From Macrolepiota albuminosa (Eukaryota; Basidiomycota; Agaricomycetes; Agaricales; Agaricaceae): a DNA stretch of 64,000 bases. This document shows, piece by piece, positions 55,781-64,000 of this stretch. The translations under genes were made by a program, and so were the position numbers. The notes beneath the pieces are model-generated. The model did not search any database and was not told the DNA's origin. It was given only the letters and a program-made list of their open reading frames with translations. Position 1 is the stretch's first letter. Every line of letters begins with the position of its first letter. The DNA is taken from the NCBI GenBank assembly GCA_027475525.1, contig JAMWFC010000032.1, positions 62,001-126,000 on the forward strand, read 5' to 3'.

Positions 55781-56131
55781 TGCCCTCCTTTGAGACTGGT
55801 AACCAGTCTCTATGTATGAAGGGACAATCTGTCCAGGTCAGTAAGTAGTCCAATGTGGAGGCACTCTGGTCCTCCATGGCTCAAGAATGTCCATGTCATC
55901 TGTCAAAAAATACAATGCCGACGTTAACCGACAATATGAATTGAAAAAGAGATGATCTGCCTACGATAGTTACGCAGATGGCAGATGCAACAACTTGCTG
56001 GCCATATCAATCTTCATCTCAGTGTCGACGCTAGCCAAAGATGATGAGGTTATGGGACCCAATGATGTTGAGGCTGTAGGAGCCTGAACTGACGTGGCAG
56101 TGTGCGAGGGAGATGGAGGATATGGCCCGTG
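55781..56131. other. Leader to the WVDHAY-family ORF
   Basis: Starts with the polypurine complement tgccctcctttgag and contains actggtaaccagtct (inverted repeat, 55797-55811). On the minus strand it is the 3' region of the ORF at 56132-56689. No gene supported. Confidence 0.35.
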
Positions 56132-56689
56132 TCAAGAATGGCGTTGCCACAAATCTTGATGGTTGGGATTCATCCCCATGGGGTAGTACAGTCCACTTTC
56201 AAGGTACTCATGACCTTGAGTGGACTCGCGGGCTAGCAATGCATGAAGATGAATCATATCGTCGTCTGTGGGCACTCGCCAATCGTCCCACCACGGAATG
56301 GCCAGAGGCTCTCCATAAATGTCCAGTCGACAATGGTGTTCATTGTCAACCTCACTGAAATGGTCGATGGATGCTGTGGCCGCAAGAAACTGGTTTTCAA
56401 GATAGACCACACCAAAGGTATAGGCATGGTCTACCCACTCTAAGGGTACGCAGTTGACTATCATGGCACGAAGCATGTCAGCATCGGTGATGTTGATGGC
56501 CTTAGCCATGTCAAAATGTGGGGGTCGGAACTGGACATCCATCCAGCTCATGGGTATGAACGGGTTGCTGGGATTAGCAGCATCGTAGTCAGCAACAGCC
56601 TCACAATACAGTCCAGAATGTGCGAGAATCAAGGCCAACAGCCTTGCAAATTGTCCCTGCGCTCTTCCTGAGGGAGACAGTCCATGCAT
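56132..56689 (-). CDS. Uncharacterised ORF (WVDHAY family), next to an LTR
   Basis: 185 codons with good protein character: FARLLALILAHSGLYCEAVADYDAANPSN, then ADMLRAMIVNCVPLEWVDHAYTFGVVYLENQFL, then HCRLDIYGEPLAIPWWDDWRVPTDDDMIHLHALLARE. No signal peptide or membrane segment. A decayed relative lies at 45816-46100. Both copies sit next to repeats (an LTR here, repeat X there) on the same strand, so I infer it is carried by a mobile element, perhaps as an accessory or gag-like product. Function unknown. The upstream frame 56629-56856 (minus) may hold a first exon. Confidence 0.45.
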   Translation of the reverse strand: MHGLSPSGRAQGQFARLLALILAHSGLYCEAVADYDAANPSNPFIPMSWMDVQFRPPHFDMAKAINITDADMLRAMIVNCVPLEWVDHAYTFGVVYLENQFLAATASIDHFSEVDNEHHCRLDIYGEPLAIPWWDDWRVPTDDDMIHLHALLARESTQGHEYLESGLYYPMGMNPNHQDLWQRHS

Positions 56690-56859
56690 AAAGGCATGTC
56701 CCAGCAGAGTACGCTGATGACGCCAACTGTGGTTGGGTGCGCTGGACGTATACGCAGTACAATGCCGTCTCCAGCGCCTGGCGTATGGGTTTGTGAGGAG
56801 TCCCGGCAGGGTCCCGGTGTGCTCAAGCAGAGGTGATAGGGCGATGCACTAGACAATAG

Positions 56860-57757
56860 CGCCTCGGGTGCTACCTAGCAAGTGGTAAGCGTCGTAGTTT
56901 AGGAGAAGTTATAGAGAAATAAACGAATAGCGCAGCATAGCGTGCCCGTAGGTGGCACCGTAAACGACGAAGACGAGATAGACGAAGCTAGCGCCGAACT
57001 TGGTGGCAAAGTCAGGCAACGCTAGCGCGATTTGAACGCTAAGTGTAACTGGGTGCTCAAGAGGTTACGATTCGTTGTTATATACATGGCAAGTAGCTAG
57101 TTTTTATACTATGCGCTACATTATTTCCAAAATAAGTCCATTGACAGCGCTACCAATTAGTGCCTCTCTTCGTGACTGTAGCTAACGGCCACCTGTCAAC
57201 GGCGACCTGCAGCACATGGGTGACGGCGACCAACGGCAACTCTCAAACTACTTAGAAGTGGTACGAGTTTGCTCACTTTTTGATGTAATTTAATTGGCCA
57301 TGCCATCCCGGGGTATGGTCGGGGAATCCTCGACAGACGCCGTGAGCACTAATTCCGGCGCTAAACATTGTACCATCTTTTGATAGATTTAAATGTCGGG
57401 TCTGCGTGTATCCTGTCTCGTCGTCATTGATTCTTTTAGACTTCTGATTGAGGTGCCTCGGTGATTGACAGCGCCAATTGCTAACTCCTTTCAGTACTGA
57501 TCGGGGTTTGGTCAGAGTCACCTCCTGCTGTTATGCTAGCGCTATGAGTCCTGAGTCTTCTTGGTCTTCAAAGTAACTGAGTGGAGTGCGCTGAGGGGCT
57601 GATACTGGTGATTGAGATGAATGGATAAATCTTGCCATAGAGCGCCCGCGCTAGGGCTGCTCTGTACCCAAGGCTGGTCGCTAGAGCCTTTAGTGTGTCA
57701 AGTGTTGGTCAGCCTATAATGTCCCTTGATGCGCTCAGTCCGAGTAGAAGCCTATCA
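56860..57757 (-). repeat. Probable 3' LTR region of the Gypsy element
   Basis: On the minus strand a polypurine tract (TTGGGGGGAGA, 57758-57768) is followed directly by TGATAGGCTTC, which fits the start of a 3' LTR. The other LTR end is not fixed because the 5' LTR lies beyond the window. GC-rich, with many tagcgc/gcgcta motifs. No gene supported; the minus ORF at 57273-57521 has no motif. Confidence 0.45.
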
Positions 57758-57768
57758 TCTCCCCCCAA
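57758..57768 (-). promoter_or_regulatory. Polypurine tract
   Basis: TTGGGGGGAGA on the minus strand directly before the TG of the presumed LTR. Confidence 0.55.
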
Positions 57769-57903
57769 CTGAAAAATTGACTGTCCTCAGTCAAACGCCG
57801 TCGTTAATTTGACTGCGCTACGGTCCGTATAATGCCGCCGGCGCCTTATAAAAGTCGTTTTCCGTACTTCACCTTCCCGTGTTTTCCTTCCCATCTTTCC
57901 AGC

Positions 57904-60184
57904 ATGTCCACTTCTTTCGATGCCTCTGCTCTCCGCAATTTCCTGGCTAAGGCCTCCTATTTATTTGATCGCGCTAAGGCTGTCGGTCCCGCCGATGCGC
58001 CACAAACCGTCCCTGGTATTATGCAACTCTATTGACGCTGGCTCGTGGTCCGCGGCTCCAACAGTTCCTGGGAGCGGGGTGACAAGGTTCGCGAGTGGTG
58101 TGTGGCCCGGTACCGTGAGTTTGAAGGTGCCGATTGGTTGCGCCCTTTCGCAGACCTTTTCGTAAGTTTCTAAGTTTGATTTTGGCTTTGTGGCGCTAAG
58201 GTTCAGCGCCCATACTAGGCTCCCTCCTTATCTGACGAGATCGACGCGTTGTTGGCTAGTACCGAGGTCAGCGAAGTAAGTCCTTCCTTTTCCTCCCCCC
58301 TTTTTCCACTGTTAATCCTTGAGTAGTCGGTTGCCACGTCTCCCACCGTCGCCAGTCTTCCTACTGCCCCATCGGCCTCTACTGTCCCTTCTGTTCCTAC
58401 CGCCCCTCCTTCTTCGACTTCTGTTCCGCCTCCTTCCGTTCTTGGCAGCCCTTTTTGTGGCGCTGCTTCTTCCACTCGCCCTGCCCCAAGCGCTGCTTCT
58501 CCCGTTCGCACTGCCCCTCCCCATTTGGCCATCAAACGCATTGCCGTTTCTCGTAGCGAGCCACGACCTGGTCCGACACGCCCAACTTCCCATGGTCCTC
58601 CGTGTAATTTCGCCATTGTTATTGAATGAGCGCCTCCTGCTCGTGCTAGTTCTCCCAAACGTACCGTGCGTTCTTTCCCTATATTCCTTACTCCATTTTT
58701 CTGACTTCTCCCCTTCCAGATCAATCTCCCTGCTCATGTTCCCCCTTTGTATGTCGTAAGTGCTTTGCTCGTTGTCGCTAGACTTTAGCGCCTAAATGTT
58801 AATGTCGTTAGGCGCCTAACCAGACCATGTTCACCGACGCGGAGCTTCGCGACCTTTTGCGTCTTCGCTGTGATACTACCGTCATTGATACCGGCGTCCT
58901 GGCTGGTGTCCAAGTACTGGGCGGCAAAAAGAAGGTTACCGTTGCGCCCTTGGAGCGTCGCGCGTTTAGGGCAAAGATTGGCATGGTAAGCACTGGTTTG
59001 CCCCTTAGTAGGTTCATGCCATCGCTGACTTCTTTCTTAGTGTGACAAGTGTTGGTCTGAGAACGACCCTGAGGGCTGCTGGTTTCCTACCGCATCTCTG
59101 CCTTGCTATCGGTGCGATGCGTTGAAACAAGGCTGCGCCTTCAACAGGATTCGTACTCGTGAACGTGGTAGGGACGCCATTATGCAAAGGAACTATGAGC
59201 GCGCGGTGTTGGTTCGTAACGCCCGGGACTTCATGCTGCAGCAACGTGATCTGGCGGCTACTCACCAACCCACAGTAATCAGTGCAGCCAGCCTGGCACT
59301 GCCGACTACCCAGGATGGTACTACCGTGGCGGCACCTTTTGCTCGCTCTCCTCGTCGTCCTGTCCTTTCGAAGCGTAAGCCTGTTGTCGCGTCTCCTGGC
59401 AAGAGCCCTGGTAAGCGCCGCGAGCTAGCGCCTGCTACGCCTGTGGTTTTGTCTTCGACCGAGTCTTCTACGGATGAGGGGGAAGGCACTGAGAGGGATG
59501 CCGAGGGAGAGGATGATGATGAAGCTGAGCCCGTTGTTGATGCCGATGCGCTGTTGGCGGTACGCGCTCTCCTGCTTCGCCTTACTCCCCCTATCACCGC
59601 TAACCCTTGTCAGAGTGGCCCCAGTGGTAACCAGTACGCATTTTCCTAACTTCTCTTTTCTTCGCGTGCTAACTTCTTGACTGATAGGTCCCCCACTCCT
59701 GTTCCCGCCGTAGTGGCTATCCCTGCTGCCGAAGATGTCGTTATGTCTGATGCTGGCGCTACCCCTGCCCCCGAGTCGGTTGCGGCTAGCGACACTCCGG
59801 TGGCTCTTCCTATTACTCCGTCCCTTACTCCTCCCCACAGCTCCCCTTCTTTTACTAGTAGTCGCGAGACTTCTGCGGCGCCGGAGTCCGAAGGAACCCT
59901 GGTGCCGGAAGGTGAGCGTCGTCGCCGCTGGAGATACTTGCCTCCCTACGGCATCCATCTTTCTTCCGCCAGAGCTATGTCTCCCGGCGACGAGCGCCAT
60001 GAGTGGACACCCCGTGCGCCTGTAACTGTCCGGGTACGTCCATCTTTGTTCGTTCCCCTTTTCTCCCCTTTTCTAATCCCCCAATAAGTTCGATCCCTTT
60101 TGGACGCCCCCTCCCGCCATGCGAGTTTCTGGCGACGCCTTCCCTTGGCTCAGGGATGAGTTCTCCTATCCTGTTACCGCCTAA
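57904..60184 (+). pseudogene. Intron-rich gene with Zn2Cys6-like motif, antisense to pol
   Basis: Starts MSTSFDASALRNFLAKASYLFDRA. Likely exons run to the gtaagt at 58162, 58219-58277, from 58327 on, about 58815-58984, from 59041 to about 59640, 59690-60034 and 60087-60184. The exon at 59041 begins with CDKCWSENDPEGCWFPTASLPCYRCDALKQGC: six Cys with spacing 2-8-8-2-6, close to the fungal binuclear zinc cluster. After it come a basic helix (IRTRERGRDAIMQRNYERAVLVRNARDFML) and an acidic Asp/Glu run. Two in-frame TGAs (58033-58035 and 58627-58629), both CGA-to-TGA type, break it. It lies on the strand opposite to the Gypsy pol, between pol and the presumed 3' LTR. Confidence 0.55.
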
Positions 60185-60485
60185 GTAGAAAATGGGAACT
60201 GTCTGGAAATAAATAAGCGGATCCATGTAAGAAGTAGCAGGTATAAAGAAATAGAAAACCAGTGATCGCTTATGCCCATTTAGCGCGGTTGTGAGTAAGC
60301 GCTAAACATCGAATGTCGATTCCCTTTTTGGAGGGACCAGAATACGTTAAACACTTTTGATTGGCTAGTGCTCCTGTTAGGGTCCTGGCTCCTTGAGAAA
60401 AGTCCTCCCACGCTGTCGCTAATCGAAACACTTCCCGTGTCCTATAAATTACTTATGCATCAACTCGATTCCATCAGTCTTCGCG
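60185..60485. promoter_or_regulatory. Short intergenic region between antisense genes
   Basis: Contains several tagcgc/gcgcta motifs and cctataaatta at about 60439, a possible TATA box 45 bases before the next ATG. Confidence 0.4.
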
Positions 60486-60868
60486 ATGGCCACCCCGTCT
60501 GGTTGCGTGTGGACTCGAAGCTGTGATTGCGCCTATGTTACCATGGACCCTCCCACCTTTCTAGACCGGGCCACCTCGTTTTTTCATCACTACCCTCCCG
60601 AGGGTATTCCTAAGTTGGCCGACGAAGTAGTCGAGTTGGGTCGTCGCTGTCGGCTTCTACGGGCAGCTTGTGAAATTTGGGGAGACGCGTCCCCGTTAAC
60701 GTGTTTTGGTACAGAGGCTACTTGGAGTCAGGCTTTCCATGTGTGTGTCTTGCTATTCTTGGCGCACTCCTTCTGACAGTCGCCCAAATCCAGGAAATCG
60801 CCACCAAAGACACGGCGGATCGTCTTCAACTTTTGATGGAGGAAAGCTATTACCTGGTTAGTAACTGA
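60486..60868 (+). CDS. Small uncharacterised gene with helical PPEGIP domain
   Basis: ATG 60486, or the internal ATG at 60543 (MDPPTFLDRATSFF). The text DRATSFFHHYPPEGIPKLADEVVELGRRCRLLRAACEIWG is paralogous to the start of the next gene. A likely intron separates 60670-60790, after which IQEIATKDTADRLQLLMEESYYL continues, ended by a further donor-like gttagt. The product is all-helical and short. No function known to me. It lies antisense to the Gypsy pol like its neighbours. Confidence 0.4.
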
Positions 60869-61260
60869 GCCATCACCTCTCCTTCCATGACTAACGGCTC
60901 TTTTCTCCTAGTCCCCTCGCAAGTATACCGGCGCTCGTCTCTTTCGTGGTCCCCTCGAGGGGCCGACGGTTGTTAGCAAGCGTATTTCTTGGTTCGGCCC
61001 TTCTTGACCTGTCGCGTGTTGTTTTTCTTCCCCCCCCCTATTGTTTGAGTGAGGCGATCCCATCTTCTTCGCAGCGCCACCGGCCTAACATATTCCCAGC
61101 TTTTTGCTTCTTCTGCCGTAGTTACATGAAATATATTGTTGTTGTCGCATCCTCATGATGGTGCCGCATAAGTCCTGTTTCCTAAGTCCCTTCGACCCTG
61201 CATAAGGTCGCTAGGTATATATCTGAGATTTCCGGGCCTAGCGTTGTTAAGTTCTTTGGA

Positions 61261-62049
61261 ATGCCTACTCCCTCTTTCTTTCTTGAAGACATCACCTCTG
61301 TCCCTCGTCCCGAGGTTTTAGATCGCCTCGAGATGTTCTTTGCTCGACTGCCCCCAGGCGGTATCCAACACCACAACGGGAATATCCTTACCCTGATTCG
61401 GCGCTACCGGTTACTTCTGGCTATGGCCCAGGAGTGGCTCGTGGAGTCCGAACAGCATCCCAACGCGGTAAGTTTCTGTTGTCAGGGTGATTAAGTACCT
61501 TCTTACGTGTCCTTCCAGCCTCCTATTTTGGGTAGCACAAAAAGCTTGGAGTACCTACTCCTCGAAATGGATAATGTTGTTAGTTCCTCTTCTTTTCCCG
61601 TGCCTACATTCAGGTTTGCTGACCCCCAGCTTCAGACTTTGAAGTGGTTGCCCTTGCCAGACCTGATTGACGACAAAGTTCGTGCCGCCACGCTTCAGCG
61701 CGTCATCATACCGTTTATGCCTCTAGCTCCTCGCTTTGGAGCTGGAGCGCCCCCTGCCCCCATAAATGCGTCTCCACCCGGTTCCTCCACCTTTCGCTTT
61801 GGAGCTGGAGCACCGCCTGCTCCCATAAACGAGTCTCCCACTGGCTCCTCCACCATTTGCGCTGGAGCGCCGCCTGCTCCCACAAATGAATCTCCTCCCA
61901 GCTTCTCCACCTTTCCTCCGGGGACCTTTCCCTCTACTCCGTCGCCTATTCTCCCCCCTGCACCGCCTCCTTCTCCTGCGCATCTCCGCCGCAGACAGCA
62001 CCCCCGGCGCTCTGAGGGATTTGTCAGGGGTCCTCGCCGTAGAACGTAA
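61261..62049 (+). CDS. Uncharacterised gene with PPGGIQ helical domain and GAGAPPAP repeats
   Basis: Two exons: 61261-61467 and 61519-62049 (donor gtaagt, acceptor ccttccag), 246 codons in frame. The N-terminal part DRLEMFFARLPPGGIQHHNGNILTLIRRYRLLLAMAQEW resembles the domain of the preceding gene. The C-terminal part has three tandem copies of a 20-22-residue unit around GAGAPPAPINESP-GSST, then a Pro-rich stretch, and ends with basic residues (LRRRQHPRRSEGFVRGPRRRT). It ends 140 bases before the stop of the convergent Gypsy pol. Domain function is not known to me; the tail looks like a flexible, possibly nucleic-acid-binding end. Confidence 0.5.
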
Positions 62050-62186
62050 AGTAGCCCATAGATCAATTATTGCCAGTTCTATAGTCCTGTATAGTATTGT
62101 ATAGTATGAAATCCAATGCGTTGTTGTTCCATTCATAAGTAAGGTGCAAGGCGCTAAGGTCTAGCGCCCTTCCCCTTCGGATCCTA

Positions 62187-63694
62187 TTACTGATCAGTTT
62201 CTTCTTCTGGTGCGACTTCGTCATCGTCCACAAATTCGGTCTCCTCTAGTTCTCGAAGTTTAGCAGTGTCAATGTCCAGCGCCGATAAAGGTAATGAAAT
62301 GTGTTCGCGCGCTAAGTAGGGAATGAGTCGGAATGCCGCTACTGGTCGATGCAAAACTGAGCCGTCCAACTTGCAGAGTATGTATGCGCCTCCCCGATTG
62401 CGGGAAACCACTATTAGGGGTCCCAGATACCAAGGCCGCATCTTTTTGTTATGGGTAACTTCGATCTTGGAGTTGCGCATTAGTACTAGGGTGCCAGTTG
62501 TGAAGTTGTAGTCTCGAATCGTGGCGCTATGCTCGGTTTCAAATCGTAGCGCAGCTTGTTGTCTAGCCTGAAATACTATCTCGTGTAAGCGTTCGAGATC
62601 CTCCATGCGTCGTTGTAAGTCTATAGCGCGTCTAGCGATCATGTTGGTAGAGGATAGTATTGAGTTCGGTGGGGGTTGTAGGTACGTCGCTTCCACCACG
62701 TCCGCAGGTAGCAAGGGGTGGGTGCCAGTAGCCGCATAGTAGGGAGAGCAACTCATCCTCTTTCGTACGGTAACCCGCTCCGACCAGAAGACCGAATAAG
62801 TCGCCTCGCTCCAGCGACTTTTGTCACTGTTGACCGCCTTGAATAGCGCTTGCCGAACATTGAAATGAGGCCTTTCTACGATTCCATTAGCACGTTTATT
62901 GTATCCTGAGACTCGGATGTGTTGTATGTTGTATTTCTTGGCAAGATAAGTGAGCGCCTTGACTATTGGCGCTCCGTTGTCTGTGACGATCTCGTGAAGG
63001 GCTCCCCAGCGGCAGATAACGTCCTCAAAGAGCCACTTAGCTATAGCGTCTGTATTTTCCCGCTGAAGCATATGGAACTCCGGCCAATGTACCAAGGAAC
63101 ACCTTCCTTGAATGATATACTTGTAGCGCCCTGACTTGGGCATGTGCATGGTGTCGATATATATTTTTCCGAATAACGGCGCTGGAGTCGCTACTGTTGG
63201 GGGAATTAGAACCTGACGTGTCTGCTGGATTTGACAGAGATGACAAGTGCGAATATACCACGCAATATCGGCGCTAACTTGCGGCCACCAAAAGCGCTCC
63301 AAAAGGTTCACCCTAGATGACAAGTGCGAATATACCACGCAATATCGGCGCTAACTTGCGGCCACCAAAAGCGCTCCAAAAGGTTCACCCTTGTTGCATA
63401 GAGTCCTCGGTGTCCCAAGTCATCATGCATAGCGCGTAGAATCCTAACTCGATTATCCGGTTTAATTACTAGTTTATGGGCGCCATCTCTATTTCGTCGC
63501 CAAAGTCGGTTTTCCACCATAAAGAAAGTTGTCGCATATCGAATGAAGGTGGCGTATTCCGTATCCGTAAGGTCTGATGGTCGTCGCAAATCCTGTAGCC
63601 ACTTCCTAACCTGGTCCACTCGCTGATCTTCTGACTTAGCTTTGGCGCTTCGAGGTACCGCTGAATATGGCAGGTTCTGACTGTCTTCTCGCAA
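62187..63694 (-). CDS. Gypsy integrase, split by the 77-bp duplication
   Basis: Two overlapping frames: 63308-63694 (linker and zinc-binding start, HDDLGHRGLYATRVNLLERFWW) and 62187-63338 (the rest). The HHCC zinc finger continues with CHLCQIQQ. The DDE catalytic triad is visible: IYIDTMHMP, EIVTDNGAPIVK and ANGIVERPHFNVRQAL. After the core comes a chromatin- or DNA-binding end (MRPWYLGPLIVVSRNRGGAYILCKLDG, GPY/F-like) and an acidic tail (EFVDDDEVAPEEETDQ). Both frames contain RVNLLERFWWPQVSADI because the 77 bases at 63238-63314 are repeated at 63315-63391. Without the extra 77 bases there would be one open frame, so the break may be an assembly error. Confidence 0.88.
63238..63391. repeat. 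Perfect 77-bp tandem duplication (3 of 4) in integrase
   Basis: 63238-63314 equals 63315-63391 at every base, with mismatches immediately outside. It shifts the integrase frame, because 77 is not a multiple of three. Confidence 0.95.
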
Positions 63695-64000
63695 GGGTCT
63701 TGGTTCCTCGACTATCTTTAGATCGTTAGATGGCTTAGCGACGTTATAGATACTGGCCGTGTAAAAAGTTGATGATGCCTGATATGGACTATCTTTAGAT
63801 CGTTAGATGGCTTAGCGACGTTATAGATACTGGCCGTGTAAAAAGTTGATGATGCCTGATATGGTCAGGGCTGGTACGGAACAATAGGGTGAAGCCAATT
63901 TGAAACTGGTTGGTCTTCGCGAAGCGCCGGAATAGGCAGCTGAATGATATGCATGAAACCATGCAATCGATCGATCCAGTCGTCAAATACATCGTTGTCG
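63695..64000 (-). pseudogene. Pol linker between RNase H and integrase, cut by window edge
   Basis: The minus strand reads DDWIDRLHGFMHIIQLPIPALREDQPVS from the window edge, then passes through the 77-bp duplication and joins the integrase linker. The reading frame is broken by the duplication and by a stop near 63866. RNase H and reverse transcriptase should follow beyond 64000. Confidence 0.55.
63710..63864. repeat. Perfect 77-bp tandem duplication (4 of 4)
   Basis: Unit 63710-63786 repeated at 63787-63863, with one further matching base. No mismatch. Confidence 0.95.

Larger units (their letters stand above)
56860..64000 (-). mobile_element. 3' part of a Gypsy-type LTR retrotransposon with antisense genes
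   Basis: Minus-strand integrase at 62187-63694, preceded beyond the window edge by the rest of pol. The 3' end is inferred from the polypurine tract and TG at 57757. Between them lie about 4.3 kb with three genes on the opposite strand. GC content and the dense tagcgc/gcgcta motif are uniform over the whole stretch and unlike the DNA to the left, which supports one unit. The 5' LTR would be needed to prove it. Confidence 0.55.

Noticed and set aside
58215..58737. Gly/Arg-rich minus ORFs of 141-169 codons
   Set aside because: Antisense to a Ser/Pro/Ala-rich exon of the plus-strand gene; composition explains the open frame.
59425..60000. 191-codon Arg/Ser-rich minus ORF
   Set aside because: Low-complexity shadow of the plus-strand exons at 59.1-60.1 kb, without any domain-like text.

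Overview
The window looks like a repeat-rich segment of a basidiomycete (probably Agaricomycete) nuclear genome. The reasons are short GT-AG introns of about 50-70 bases, an intron-containing tRNA-Asp, a Dpb4/POLE3-type histone-fold gene, fungal membrane-protein families, and Copia, Gypsy, DIRS-like and Mutator-like elements of fungal type. No bacterial operon, CRISPR array or rRNA is visible.

Layout. 1-2.4 kb: decayed Gypsy gag-protease on the minus strand, followed by LTR-like sequence, a small TIR element and a fragment of an interspersed repeat (called X here). About 4.53-31.18 kb: a large inverted duplication. The left arm (4.53-18.81 kb) and right arm (21.15-31.18 kb) carry the same genes in mirror order around a 2.3 kb spacer. 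From the outside in these are a membrane protein with a tandem ankyrin array, a single-pass membrane protein, a short-chain dehydrogenase/reductase, a tRNA-Asp and a DPB4-like gene. The left arm alone holds a 5,037-bp Mutator-like element (12064-17100) with a 9-bp target duplication and a Ulp1-type protease. The copies have decayed differently. Both DPB4 copies are intact. The SDR is intact on the left and frameshifted on the right. The single-pass protein is worse on the left. The two ankyrin genes each carry a different single stop codon.

31.5-37.0 kb: a complete but stop-riddled Copia element (345-bp LTRs, TSD TATAT) inserted in a copy of repeat X. 39.67-45.75 kb: a decayed tyrosine-recombinase retroelement with split direct repeats in the order A1-ORFs-B1-A2-B2, inserted into an inverted copy of X. 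47.3-51.1 kb: a second, younger DIRS-like element (gag, RT-RNase H, tyrosine recombinase), each pol part broken by one TGA. 51.1-55.8 kb: CpG-poor degenerate sequence with a solo LTR, a second TIR element and an LTR. 56.1-56.7 kb: an uncharacterised ORF family. 56.9-64.0 kb: the 3' part of a Gypsy element on the minus strand (integrase at 62.2-63.7 kb), with about 4.3 kb of intron-containing genes on the opposite strand between pol and the presumed 3' LTR.

Two window-wide patterns matter for interpretation. First, four perfect adjacent duplications have a period of exactly 77 bp (2588, 11569, 63238 and 63710). I read these as probable k-mer-overlap assembly artefacts; one of them splits the Gypsy integrase. 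Second, element and ankyrin-array DNA is CpG-poor and its damage is dominated by C-to-T/G-to-A type changes, while the gene-bearing parts of the arms are CpG-rich. This fits methylation- or repeat-induced mutation.
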